In this document: positions 18,071 to 26,123 of the stretch, piece by piece
Layout: each line of letters opens with the position of its first letter
Position numbering within the stretch: position 1 is the first letter of the stretch
DNA from: JADJXV01 sp964527785
GTDB lineage: Bacteria; Bacteroidota; Ignavibacteria; Kapaibacteriales; UBA961
DNA: 64,000 nt
Assembly: GCA_964527785.1 (NCBI GenBank)
Contig: CAZGNO010000007.1
Coordinates: 1-64,000 of the forward strand
Reading direction: 5' to 3'
Position numbers and translations under genes: made by a program
Notes under the pieces: model-generated
Database searches by the model: none
Seen by the model: only the letters and a program-made list of their open reading frames with translations
What the model was told of the DNA's origin: nothing

Positions 18071-19498
18071 TTAAAATTCATAACCTATACCAAGCCCTAT
18101 GCCCGATCGAAGCGCAGACTGATATGAATTGTTATTGCTAATTAATTGAAATGTAAATTCGGGTCCGAGTGATATATGATATTTGTCGTAAAAATTATAC
18201 GTAAGCATTGCCTGTGATTTTAGCAGCATCCCCGCATCGCTAAACCCAGCCGAAAAAGCCGATGTCCACCAAAACGACTGACTATTCGGTAACAAAAACT
18301 CCAACAAATCGGGACGGTAATCTAGGCGGTATTTGAGTGCTGCCCACGTAATGTTATTTTTGAGGGTGTAGGTATTAACACCGTTAATATTCTGTATTGA
18401 GTACAGTGGCAAGCGTTCCCGCCCTACTTCTATTCCCAGCGAGGTATTTTCGGAAACCGCCCATGTTGCATCAATTGCAATATCACCCAAAGCTACATCG
18501 GGAGTAAGTGTGAGTGCTGTGGCATCTATAGTATTTGCAGTTCGTATTATCCCCATCATTCCTCGCGCCGATACAAACCTCGGCACATACCACGAATGAT
18601 TAGTAAAACCGTCCGTCTCTTGCATATCTATGATTGTCCGCATCTGCGGGTTCATTGGCAGTGATGAAGCAGCAGAGGAGACGGATAGTAATGAGACCAA
18701 CGAAATTTGCTGTTGTATAGCAGCATCCGGCATATCAGCAGGCACAGATGAATAACCGTTCAGTTCTGCTGGATTTTTGGGTGAATTACTATTCAATTGA
18801 TTACTGTATTGTGAATTGATATTCTGCCTGTTACGACTCATTGCTTCTTTGACTTGTACGATAGTATTCTGAGAATTATCTAACACAGAACTATTATTTT
18901 GAGGAGTATTTTGTTGAAAATACTTATGTATAGAACTCTTATTCAGCTTGGTATGCTGTTCGTTTTTCGTGAACTCTTCTGTATTATTTTGTGGCAATTC
19001 ATTATCATAATGTTTATCCGTGTTATTTTCTTTCGATAGATTCCTAGCCACACTCACCGACTCGGATTCATTATTATCGTGTGAAACAGTATTGACCCCT
19101 TCTTCGTGACTTTGTACTCTCGGAGTAATTGATGATGCGACCTGTTTGTTGGGCTTTTCAGTATCAGTAAATTTTACAATTCCGAGTGTAACCAAAGCAC
19201 CCAGAGAAACGAGAACAAGTGACTTCACAATCGTAACAACGGGATTAGCTTTTGTCGCAATTTCTACAGCATCTAGCCCTACCGTATTCATAACCGATGA
19301 ATACAAATCAGGTGGAGCGTTATACCTTTTTGAAGCAGTAAGTATAACCTTCCCGAAGCGCACTGCCGACTGCAATTCTTGTTGCAGGGATGTATTTTCA
19401 GTGAGTGACTGAAAAAGCACCTCATTTTCTATTTCGGTGGTTTCTCCGTCCACGAATAGTTGCACTAAATCTTTATAATATTGCTCGTTTGAATCCAT
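18071..19498 (-). CDS. Anti-sigma-like protein fused to beta-barrel-like C-terminus
   Basis: This 475-aa protein starts two bases after the ECF sigma gene. Residues 1-85 are acidic and helical, like the N-terminal domains of anti-sigma partners, though without a zinc motif. One membrane helix follows (about 87-108, VTIVKSLVLVSLGALVTLGIV), then an Asn/Ser/Gln-rich linker (about 110-270). The C-terminal ~190 residues show alternating amphipathic strands (ALKYRLDYRPD, AMLTYNFYDKYHISLGPEF) and end GLGIGYEF, with the terminal Phe common in outer-membrane barrels. Inference: one chain may link cytoplasmic sigma control to the outer membrane. The barrel-like part is inferred from pattern only. Confidence 0.6.
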   Translation of the reverse strand: MDSNEQYYKDLVQLFVDGETTEIENEVLFQSLTENTSLQQELQSAVRFGKVILTASKRYNAPPDLYSSVMNTVGLDAVEIATKANPVVTIVKSLVLVSLGALVTLGIVKFTDTEKPNKQVASSITPRVQSHEEGVNTVSHDNNESESVSVARNLSKENNTDKHYDNELPQNNTEEFTKNEQHTKLNKSSIHKYFQQNTPQNNSSVLDNSQNTIVQVKEAMSRNRQNINSQYSNQLNSNSPKNPAELNGYSSVPADMPDAAIQQQISLVSLLSVSSAASSLPMNPQMRTIIDMQETDGFTNHSWYVPRFVSARGMMGIIRTANTIDATALTLTPDVALGDIAIDATWAVSENTSLGIEVGRERLPLYSIQNINGVNTYTLKNNITWAALKYRLDYRPDLLEFLLPNSQSFWWTSAFSAGFSDAGMLLKSQAMLTYNFYDKYHISLGPEFTFQLISNNNSYQSALRSGIGLGIGYEF

Positions 19499-19500
19499 AA

Positions 19501-20058
19501 TTATTCTCCGCTGTTTACATAACCCGAAAGCAGTTCACGCAGTCGTGATTTTGCACGGACTATCCGGTTCCGTACAGTAGTCACCGGAACTTCCTGCACT
19601 ATTGCTATTTCATTATAAGTCATATTACTATAGGTTTGCATTATCAAAGCATCCCTGTATTCTTCCGGCAAGAGCTGCAATGCGGTTTCGATTACCTGCT
19701 CCAGTTCCTTTTGATTATCCTCTTCCATCGGAATTGAAATTTCCAAATCATCTATATTCACAAACTGCTGCGATGTTTTATGCTGCGCATCTATGACAAG
19801 ATTGCGAACAATTCTCATCAAATACGCTGCAATATTTACAACAACCGCTCCGTGTTCGCCTGCCTTGTAAAACCGCATAAAAGCATCCTGAACAACATCT
19901 TTGGCTTGCTCGTCATTCCGGAGTGAAATTCTACTGTACGCCCATACACGCTGCTCGAATCTGCGATACAGTTCCTTGAACGCTTGTTCCCGGTGTCCAC
20001 GTGATGTGAGCATCGAAAACAGTTCATTATCTGAATATGTGTCAAATTTTTGATTCAT
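19501..20058 (-). CDS. ECF RNA polymerase sigma factor
   Basis: Extracytoplasmic-function sigma-70 family protein of 185 aa. The sigma-2 region is at about 15-85 (AFKELYRRFEQRVWAYSRISL, then EQAKDVVQDAFMRFY). The sigma-4 helix-turn-helix is at about 125-180 (LLPEEYRDALIMQTYSNMTYNEIA, with VTTVRNRIVRAKSRLRELL as recognition helix). I take the ATG at 20058 (MNQKFDTYSDNE), since the upstream extension has no sigma-like sequence. It is the first gene of a sigma/anti-sigma/lipoprotein run and is probably autoregulated, as is usual for ECF systems. Confidence 0.92.
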   Translation of the reverse strand: MNQKFDTYSDNELFSMLTSRGHREQAFKELYRRFEQRVWAYSRISLRNDEQAKDVVQDAFMRFYKAGEHGAVVVNIAAYLMRIVRNLVIDAQHKTSQQFVNIDDLEISIPMEEDNQKELEQVIETALQLLPEEYRDALIMQTYSNMTYNEIAIVQEVPVTTVRNRIVRAKSRLRELLSGYVNSGE

Positions 20059-20139
20059 ATACTTAGACTGACAGCCGGTGATGCGTTTTGTTTCAAGAAT
20101 AAACAATTAGCATTAAAAAATTCAGTAGATTTTTTTTTG

Positions 20140-20277
20140 GTCAGGTCGGTTGCTACAACCGACCTGCCTGCTAAGCGTCTGAGTGGAGAGGCAGTTGTAA
20201 CAGCTGCCTTGACTCAGTTGCTTTTTGACCTTTATAACATGACAATGCACGATGGTAAACAAACGACCTGACCTAAT
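20140..20277. repeat. Palindromic repeat cluster
   Basis: This stretch contains the palindromes seen at 13175-13246: GTCAGGTCGGTTG and CAACCGACCTG arms around CTA (20140-20166), then AGGCAGTTGTAACAGCTGCCTT (20189-20210), then a single half-site ACGACCTGACCTAA ending near 20277. The 425-base gap between the sigma factor and the DUF6249-like gene holds these repeats and the hairpin at 20420, but no gene. Confidence 0.65.
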
Positions 20278-20419
20278 ATAAGAAATAACAATATCCATGG
20301 TATGCTTACAACCAATTGTATGCTAATTTCCTTACGCGTTTCTTATGGTAAATTACAACTATTTAATGTACCGGGTTTCTTCGCGGGAGTTATCAGTCCT
20401 GTACTTCTATAAAACGCAA

Positions 20420-20459
20420 TCAGCCCTCCCCTGCTATAGTATTGCAGGAAAGGGCTGAT
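20420..20459 (-). terminator. Hairpin downstream of DUF6249-like gene
   Basis: CAGCCCT...CCTGC is paired with GCAGG...AGGGCTG around TATAGTATT. It lies 25-65 bases past the stop of the leftward gene. The T-run is weak, so the terminator role is probable only. Confidence 0.55.
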
Positions 20460-20483
20460 ATGAGACCTCCGCTAGCGTTACGT

Positions 20484-20894
20484 TTACATTTGCAATGCTT
20501 TGCCGGCTTCTTCCCGTCTGTTTTCCTTTTCTTTTTTTGCTGCAACCACATAGAATATAAGCAGTGCCAACCCGCCGCCTATAAAAGCGAGAGCCGGAAT
20601 AAAATCTTCAGTCATACCAAAATTCTCATGAATGGCAATGCCGGTCATTATGCCGATGCCCACAAAAAATATCAGGAGTCCCCATTTCAAGCTGTTAAGA
20701 GGATTAGGGTTTCTTTTTTGGCGATGCTCTTGTTTAAATAGTTCACGTATTTCTTCCGCTGCTAATCCTTTTTCAATGATTGCCATACGCTCACGATTAC
20801 GTGCTTCGATGTATTTCCATATCACAAAACCGGGTATGCCAAATGTACTGAGAATTGCGACAAGAGGAATGAATAATTCTTCAGGATGTACCAT
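20484..20894 (-). CDS. Small membrane protein, DUF6249-like
   Basis: The 136-aa protein has an N-terminal membrane segment (VAILSTFGIPGFVIW), then a charged helix with ARNRERMAIIEKG. Two further membrane segments follow (about 75-92 and 100-122), and the tail is basic. The motif of a first helix followed by RxRMAxIEKGL is what I associate with DUF6249. I place the start at 20894 (MVHPEELF), with AAGG just upstream, because the longer reading adds a poorly supported leader. Function unknown; members are often encoded beside sigma factors, and an ECF gene lies 425 bases downstream. Confidence 0.65.
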   Translation of the reverse strand: MVHPEELFIPLVAILSTFGIPGFVIWKYIEARNRERMAIIEKGLAAEEIRELFKQEHRQKRNPNPLNSLKWGLLIFFVGIGIMTGIAIHENFGMTEDFIPALAFIGGGLALLIFYVVAAKKEKENRREEAGKALQM

Positions 20895-21125
20895 AAGTTT
20901 GCCTTGATAGTATAGTATAAATAGATTGACTGTCTTTACCACCTTTGACAGGAAAAAAGTAATCAAGGTTTCAAATCGTAGAAAAAAAATGAGTTTTTCA
21001 CTATTAATGAAAATATTTTTCGAGTAAGTGAAACATAATTGTTAATTTTTCGGTCAAAGAGGATGATTAGGTAACAGCATTTCCGCTTCTTCATTTGAAA
21101 CAATTAACTTATAGTTGAAAATCAC

Positions 21126-21560
21126 ATGAAAACTTTCTCTCGTTTCATTGTCGTTTCGGTAATACTTATGAGTTTCTTGGCAGTGGACAGCCAAGCAAAA
21201 TATAGACTGGTCGTTAAAAAAACAGGACAGGAAGGGTATTTATCTCAATTGTTTCGCTCATACTTTGCGCCGCTCCTCTCAAAAAAAGGTGGTGCAACCG
21301 GATATGAATATGTATCCTATGTAGGAAAAGGCAAGGACACCTATATCTGGTGCAAGACCAAAGGATATGATGAATGCCCTGCCTCTACCCTTCGTGATAA
21401 GATAATTGAAAGCAATATTGACGATAACGACCGCGAAGCAGCCGACTATGCTATTGCCCAAATCAAAAAAGGTGTAAACTCAGGAAATAAAACATTGCAA
21501 TCCGGCAGGTATGTTTGGTGGAATAAAACAAATCTTGAAATTACAGTTTCGGTAGATTGA
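21126..21560 (+). CDS. Small secreted protein, paralogue A
   Basis: The 144-aa protein has a Sec signal peptide (about 1-23, ending VDSQA) and a mature part of about 120 residues. It shares a pattern with the product of 21802-22179: an opening YRL-x-x-K, a GY motif, IWCK...DECP matching a second Cys pair, then D-x-x-D-x-E-A-x-Y-A-x-x-Q-x-x-KGV and a closing SGR-x-V-x-W-x-x-T. Family unknown to me. The two conserved cysteines could form a disulfide in the periplasm. Compared with paralogue B it carries an extra insertion of about 20 residues near the N-terminus of the mature region. Confidence 0.7.
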   Translation: MKTFSRFIVVSVILMSFLAVDSQAKYRLVVKKTGQEGYLSQLFRSYFAPLLSKKGGATGYEYVSYVGKGKDTYIWCKTKGYDECPASTLRDKIIESNIDDNDREAADYAIAQIKKGVNSGNKTLQSGRYVWWNKTNLEITVSVD

Positions 21561-21608
21561 TTTTATATCTACTTAATGAAACAGAATTATTTGAAATTAT
21601 ATTTTGCA

Positions 21609-21709
21609 GTCATTCTGAGGGATTCTTAGACCGAAGAATACCCGCAAAGCAATATATCATAAAGGGCTTAAGCAGCATACGGAGATTCTTCACTAACGTT
21701 CAGAATGAC
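21609..21709. repeat. Inverted intergenic repeat between the paralogues
   Basis: GTCATTCTGAGG (21609-21620) and GTTCAGAATGAC (21698-21709) are outer arms. An inner pair GATTCTTAG...GAAGAATAC and GGAGATTCTTCAC lies within. This is the widespread GTCATTCTGAGGGATTC-type palindrome found between genes in many bacteria. It occupies most of the gap between the two paralogues. Confidence 0.6.
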
Positions 21710-21801
21710 AGGGCATTTAAAATTAAAATAAATCTGTCCTGCTACTTATATTGAACAAAATATTTTTCTTCAATTCTATATTTTTCATCGGAGCTATTAT
21801 A

Positions 21802-22179
21802 ATGAAATCACTCTATTCACTTATTGCAGGAGTAATCATATTCTTCAGCATATCCACTTCCGATAGTTATGCATGGTATCGGCTAACAGCTAAGAATGGC
21901 GGACCCAACGGCTATGCTAACCAAGTTGTTCATTGGGACTATTGGGGAACAGATATCAGGTGTGAATATGCCGGAAGTTCAAAATGTTCGACAGAAGCAA
22001 AACGGGAGACCGGATTTTTATTCAGATCCGATGCAATTGACAGAAAAGACCAGGAAGGGGCAAATTATGCTTTTAACCAAATGCGAAAAGGCGTAAAAGA
22101 AGGAAAAATCAAAATGCCGTCAGGAAGACTCGTAGAATGGAAAAGAACAGATACCGACATCTATGTTTATGTACGGTGA
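21802..22179 (+). CDS. Small secreted protein, paralogue B
   Basis: The 125-aa protein has a signal peptide (MKSLYSLIAGVIIFFSI, then STSDSYA) and a mature region sharing the motif order of the protein at 21126-21560: WYRL-x-A-K, GYAN, IRCEYAG-x-x-x-CS, D-x-x-D-x-E-G-A-N-Y-A-x-x-Q-M-x-KGV and SGR-x-V-E-W-x-x-T. I chose the ATG at 21802, with GGAG nine bases upstream, because it opens a clean signal peptide. The product is strongly basic. Likely a tandem duplicate of the upstream gene; function unknown. Confidence 0.7.
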   Translation: MKSLYSLIAGVIIFFSISTSDSYAWYRLTAKNGGPNGYANQVVHWDYWGTDIRCEYAGSSKCSTEAKRETGFLFRSDAIDRKDQEGANYAFNQMRKGVKEGKIKMPSGRLVEWKRTDTDIYVYVR

Positions 22180-22246
22180 TACAATTGCCTTATTAACTGA
22201 TGTTACGCAGGAAAAATAAATTACTATTTGTAATTCAGTCTAGAAT

Positions 22247-22421
22247 AGTTCCGTAGGAACGTAATATCGGTAGAAGCTGGCATAAAAACTACCTGAGTTC
22301 CGTAGGAACGTAATATCGGTTAAAAAACGGCAGCGTCTGTCTAACCGATATGGCATCCCTAACGGGATTTTTCAACAGGTTGATTCAATATTCTACCGAT
22401 ATAGCATCCCTAACGGGATTT
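22247..22421. repeat. Two direct plus two inverted repeat units (A-A-B-B)
   Basis: Unit A, a 25-mer beginning AGTTCCGTAGGAACG and ending ATATCGGT, occurs at 22247-22271 and 22296-22320. Unit B, beginning ACCGATAT and ending CCTAACGGGATTT, occurs at 22344-22370 and 22395-22421. The ends ATATCGGT and ACCGATAT are complementary, so A and B face each other. The block fills the 339-base gap before the second ECF sigma gene; no ORF is present. Confidence 0.75.
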
Positions 22422-22518
22422 AATGCTGATAACCATAACGGAAATTTTCAAATTAAACTTATTCTTGTGTATCATCAGTTATTAAGTAGAAGGACAGAAA
22501 CTGTTACTCCCCTCTTGC

Positions 22519-23088
22519 ATGAAAGAACACGAAATTATTCAAAAAATCCTGAGCGGCGACCGGCGGGCATTCTCACTGCTCGTAGAACGTCACCAAGCAA
22601 AAGCAATGACGCTTGCCTTGCGGATGCTCAAAAACCGTGAGGATGCCGAAGAAGCACTGCAAGATGCTTTTTTGAGAGTATTTCGTTCGCTGGGAAGTTT
22701 TGAGGGGAAAGCGAATTTTTCTACATGGTTTTATAGAATCGTCTATAATGTTTGTGCGTCGGCACTCGAAAAAAGAGGCAGCGCAGTATTTACATCCCTT
22801 AGCGAAGACGACAGGGAAATAGAATTACCCGATGCATCACACTCAAACGCTCCCGATGAACTACTCGAAGAGCACGAAGACAACACAATAATTTATCGCG
22901 AAATTGAACGTTTACCGGTGGAATACTCGTCCGTGCTAACGCTTTTTTTCGTTCAGCAATTGCGGTATGACGAAATTACCGCAGTAACCGGGATGCCACT
23001 CGGAACAGTAAAGACCCGTCTTTTTCGTGGACGGATGATGCTCCGCGAGGCAATTTCAAGACGGCTGCCACTTAATGAATTACCCTAG
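22519..23088 (+). CDS. ECF RNA polymerase sigma factor
   Basis: ECF sigma factor of 189 aa. Sigma-2 lies at about 8-75 (DRRAFSLLVERHQAKAM, then REDAEEALQDAFLRVFRSL and FSTWFYRIVYNVC). Sigma-4 lies at about 128-180 (LPVEYSSVLTLFFVQ, YDEITAVTGMPLGTVKTRLF). It is followed by a zinc anti-sigma factor starting 29 bases past its stop, so the two are almost certainly an operon. Downstream targets unknown. Confidence 0.93.
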   Translation: MKEHEIIQKILSGDRRAFSLLVERHQAKAMTLALRMLKNREDAEEALQDAFLRVFRSLGSFEGKANFSTWFYRIVYNVCASALEKRGSAVFTSLSEDDREIELPDASHSNAPDELLEEHEDNTIIYREIERLPVEYSSVLTLFFVQQLRYDEITAVTGMPLGTVKTRLFRGRMMLREAISRRLPLNELP

Positions 23089-23116
23089 AATGTTTTGCTA
23101 TATGTTTATAAAAGTC

Positions 23117-23665
23117 ATGAAACATTTAACACAAGAGCAAATTTTTGAATATATAGACGGCACGTCGCAGCCCGCCGAATCCGGACGGATTGCAGTGCAT
23201 CTGCGAGAGTGTTCGGTGTGTAGCCACGAGGTTGAGCAGCACCGGGCTATGACAAGTGTCCTCAAGCGGAGTCCTGCTGTAGAACCTTCGCCTGAGTTCT
23301 CAGTTCATTTGATGGCATCAATAATGAACGAGCCAATTCCAAAATCCAAACCAAAAGTAATTGCACTAAAGAAAATCAAGATCGGCTGGCTCGTGGCTGC
23401 AAGTATTATCATCAGCTTCGGAATATTCATTGCGTCAATTCCCCAAAAGCAAGCCGCAGTGTACAAACCGTCCGAAATTCAGAATGTAGTACACAGTTAT
23501 TCAGACCGGATGGTTACTGCCATGCACTCCGTCACCGACTTTTTTACTGCCATATCGCAATTTATTCCTGTGAAAAGTTCCGGCTCGCTTGTGCTTTTGC
23601 TAAGTGGCTGCTTCTTGCTGTGGGTGGTTGATAGGGCGGCACGGAAGAGGTTTTTGGGGGCGTGA
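23117..23665 (+). CDS. Zinc-binding anti-sigma factor
   Basis: The 182-aa single-pass protein is the predicted membrane inhibitor of the preceding ECF factor. The N-terminal anti-sigma domain contains the HxxxCxxC zinc motif (HLRECSVC near 30-37). A membrane helix (about 93-113, IGWLVAASIIISFGIFIAS) and a periplasmic part follow, with a second hydrophobic stretch close to the C-terminus. I chose the ATG at 23117 (MKHLTQEQIFEYIDG), the normal anti-sigma opening, over upstream in-frame starts. Confidence 0.88.
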   Translation: MKHLTQEQIFEYIDGTSQPAESGRIAVHLRECSVCSHEVEQHRAMTSVLKRSPAVEPSPEFSVHLMASIMNEPIPKSKPKVIALKKIKIGWLVAASIIISFGIFIASIPQKQAAVYKPSEIQNVVHSYSDRMVTAMHSVTDFFTAISQFIPVKSSGSLVLLLSGCFLLWVVDRAARKRFLGA

Positions 23666-23706
23666 TAATGAGTCGGATGTAATAACCATCCCTTTCTCGG
23701 TTTCAC

Positions 23707-23770
23707 TTACCGACAGTACTTACCGACAGTGCAAACCGACAGTGCCTCTGTCGTGTCGGTTTGTCGGGAA
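23707..23770. repeat. CCGACAGT-type palindromic repeat, copy left of prophage
   Basis: A cluster of the short motif ACCGACAG and its complement CTGTCGGT. Nearly the same ~60-base sequence occurs at 57761-57820 in reverse-complement orientation (for example CGACAGTGCCTCTGTCG is common to both). The two copies flank the prophage. Confidence 0.75.
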
Positions 23771-23796
23771 CGGTACTTAGCCCTGAAACTATTGTA

Positions 23797-25045
23797 TTAA
23801 TTTCGGAACTAACTCCTCCTGTTTCCCCGTTAGGGGATTAATAGTAATAGTATATGGGTACAAAATTGACAAAGCTCCGCTAGGAGTAACACAAAAACGA
23901 CAATGTAACCATAATATATACAATGAATTATATCGGCGTAACAGACTATATCGCTCCAATGGAGCTTTGTCGTTACTGTTCAATTACTTTCTATTACTAT
24001 GTCGCTCCTACCGGAGCTTAATACCAAAACTTAGTTCCGAAACTTAGTCCCGTAATTCATATATATGAGTTTCGGAACTTAATTTCGGAACTAACTCCTC
24101 CCATTTCCCCGCTAGGGGATTAATAGTAATAGCAAGTGAGTACAAAATTGTCAAAGCTCCGTAGGAGTGGCACCGAAACGACAATGTAACCATAATAGAT
24201 ACAATGAATTATATCGGTGTAACAGACTATGTCGCTCCGATGGAGCTTTGTCGTTACTGTTCAATTGCTTTCTATTACTATGTCGCTCCTACCGGAGCTT
24301 AATACCGAAACTTAGTCCCGAAACTCATATATATAATTTCGGAACTTAATTTCGGAACTAACTCCTCCAGTTTCCGCGCTAGGGGATTAATAGTAATAGT
24401 ATGTAAATTGAAAAACGACAAAGCTCCGTAGGAGTGACACTGAAACGACAATGTAACCATAATAAATACAATGAATTATATCGGCGTAACAGACTATGTC
24501 GCTCCGATGGAGCTTTGCCATTACTGTTGAATTACTTTATAGTATATGGGTAGAAAAACGACAGAGCCCCGTAGGAGTGACATAGAAATTAAAATGTAAC
24601 CACTTTAAAAATATTGAGTTATACTGGCGCTACAGACTATGCCGCTCCGATGGAGCTTTGTCGTTTCTGTTCAATTGCTTTCTATTACTATGTCGCTCCT
24701 ACCGGAGCTTAATACCGAAACTTAGTCCCGAAACTCATATATATAATTTCAGAACTTAATTTCGGAATTAACATCTCCATTTCCCCGCTAAGGGATTAAT
24801 AGTAATAGCAAGTAAATACAAAATTGACAAAGCTTCGCTAGGAGTGACACAGAAACGACAATGTAACCATAATAGATACAATGAATTATATCGGTGTAAC
24901 AGACTATGTCGCTCCGATGGAGCTTTGTCGTTACTGTTCAATTGCTTTCTATTACTATGTCGCTCCTACCGGAGCTTAATACCGAAACTTAGTCCCGAAA
25001 TTAAGTCCCGAAATTATATATATAGTTTAGGGACTTAATTTCGGG
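23797..25045. repeat. Tandem array of ~270-bp units
   Basis: Each unit starts near TTTCGGAACTAACTCCTCC and runs through AGGGGATTAATAGTAATAG, then a CTCCGTAGGAGTGACAC segment, CGACAATGTAACCATAATA, and a facing CGCTCCGATGGAGCTTTGTCG. It then continues through TCGCTCCTACCGGAGCTTAA to TTAGTCCCGAAAC. Unit starts are near 23801, 24083, 24350 and 24770, with a partial unit from about 24531. The internal GGAGCTTTGTCG and CGACAAAGCTCC elements are complementary, so each unit can fold. Reading frames inside are repeat-derived and show no start signals. Function unknown. Confidence 0.85.
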
Positions 25046-25066
25046 ACTAACTATAGACGTGCATAG

Positions 25067-25140
25067 TGACCGTTACTAAATTATTTTTTCCTGTTACTAT
25101 ATTATTTTCGCTTTTTTGGCTTAAAGACTTTTGTAAAAAT
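25067..25140. other. Candidate right terminus of the prophage
   Basis: Two similar A/T-rich sites lie 21 bases apart: CGTTACTAAATTATTTTTT (25071) and TGTTACTATATTATTTTCG (25091-25092). AAAGACTTTTGTAAAA follows, which shares AAAGACTTTT with the reverse complement of the other end (57520-57511). Such repeated sites at a terminus are what transposase binding requires. Confidence 0.45.
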
Positions 25141-25230
25141 AATATGGGAACGGACGTGCAAAACTACATAATAATTACCGCACAATCAATAAATAAACAC
25201 TCATAACAATACTGCTGCAATGTCAGACAA

Positions 25231-25260
25231 AAGCCCTGCTACTTTACAATAGCAGGGCTT
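25231..25260 (-). terminator. Terminator after phage Dam gene
   Basis: AAGCCCTGCTA and TAGCAGGGCTT form a perfect stem around CTTTACAA, just past the stop of the leftward methylase gene; the minus-strand reading continues TTTTGTC. It ends the phage late transcript. Confidence 0.85.
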
Positions 25261-25265
25261 TCTCT

Positions 25266-26075
25266 TTAATAGTCAGGATACGCTGGCTCTACTGTATCCG
25301 GGTCGTAATTGGTTATCAAAAGCTCAGTAACCTTGTTGGATTCATCCTTTGCTATAGAGTACATCGTAGATACTTCTCTAATGTAGAAATCCTTATACAG
25401 CTCTCTTATGTATGGCACGTTGTTAATAGACATCATAAACTTACCTTTGCACCCGGCAAGAACATCTCTTAATAGCTGAAAATCAGAACGGGCAAAGATA
25501 CCCTTACCATATTCATTTTCACACCCGTAATAGGGCGGGTCAACATAAAAGAAAGTATTGGGATTGTCTTGAGCTTTGATTACTTGCTCGTATGGTCTAT
25601 TTTCAATTGTGACACCATACAGCCGCTCTCTAACACTTTTGAGCTGTTCCTGTATCTGTACAGGGTTTGGACGCGGCTTACGTGTAGTAGGCACGATAAA
25701 CGAACCAAAGTCCAGCTTGCTACCAAACGTATTCTTAACCAAGAAGTACAGCCGTACTGCACGCTGAATATCTGTAAGAGTGTGAGGGTTTGCATCCCTC
25801 AATGCGTTATATTCATCCCTTGCCGTTAATAGATACTCTGAACACCGCACAAACTCTTCCAAGTGATTTTGCAATACCCTATACATGGTCACAAGTTCAC
25901 TGTTTATATCGTTTATCACCTCTACTTTCGAGCGGGGCTTCTTAAACAGAACCCATGCAGCTCCAGCAAAAACCTCCACATATTTATCGTGATGTGGAAT
26001 ACCCTTTATTATTATCTTAGCTAACTTTGACTTGCCTCCCAAGTACGATAGCGGACTATTTACAACAACAGTCAT
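25266..26075 (-). CDS. Phage DNA adenine N6-methyltransferase (D12/Dam class)
   Basis: Transfers a methyl group from S-adenosylmethionine to adenine N6. The 269-aa protein opens with SPLSYLGGKSKLAK (the D12-class start), then the AdoMet loop VFAGAAWVLFKK (36-46), VEVINDINSELV, and the catalytic motif DPPYYG (179-184), all in the Dam order. It is the last gene before the phage right end, a position where Mu also keeps its DNA-modification gene (mom). Probably protects phage DNA from host restriction. Recognition site unknown; GATC is possible from the family. Confidence 0.9.
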   Translation of the reverse strand: MTVVVNSPLSYLGGKSKLAKIIIKGIPHHDKYVEVFAGAAWVLFKKPRSKVEVINDINSELVTMYRVLQNHLEEFVRCSEYLLTARDEYNALRDANPHTLTDIQRAVRLYFLVKNTFGSKLDFGSFIVPTTRKPRPNPVQIQEQLKSVRERLYGVTIENRPYEQVIKAQDNPNTFFYVDPPYYGCENEYGKGIFARSDFQLLRDVLAGCKGKFMMSINNVPYIRELYKDFYIREVSTMYSIAKDESNKVTELLITNYDPDTVEPAYPDY

Positions 26076-26123
26076 ATAAACCTCTTAAAATGTAAAAGAA
26101 CAGTAAAAAAAAACACCGACAAT

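Noticed and set aside
23789..23983. Minus-strand ORF in the first array unit
   Set aside because: Only present because of repeat sequence; not conserved between units.
24167..25038. Two near-identical ORFs of 60 and 64 codons in the tandem array (24167-24349, 24844-25038)
   Set aside because: They are translations of the repeat unit itself; other units break or shift the frame, no ribosome-binding site precedes them, and composition is unlike secreted or soluble proteins.
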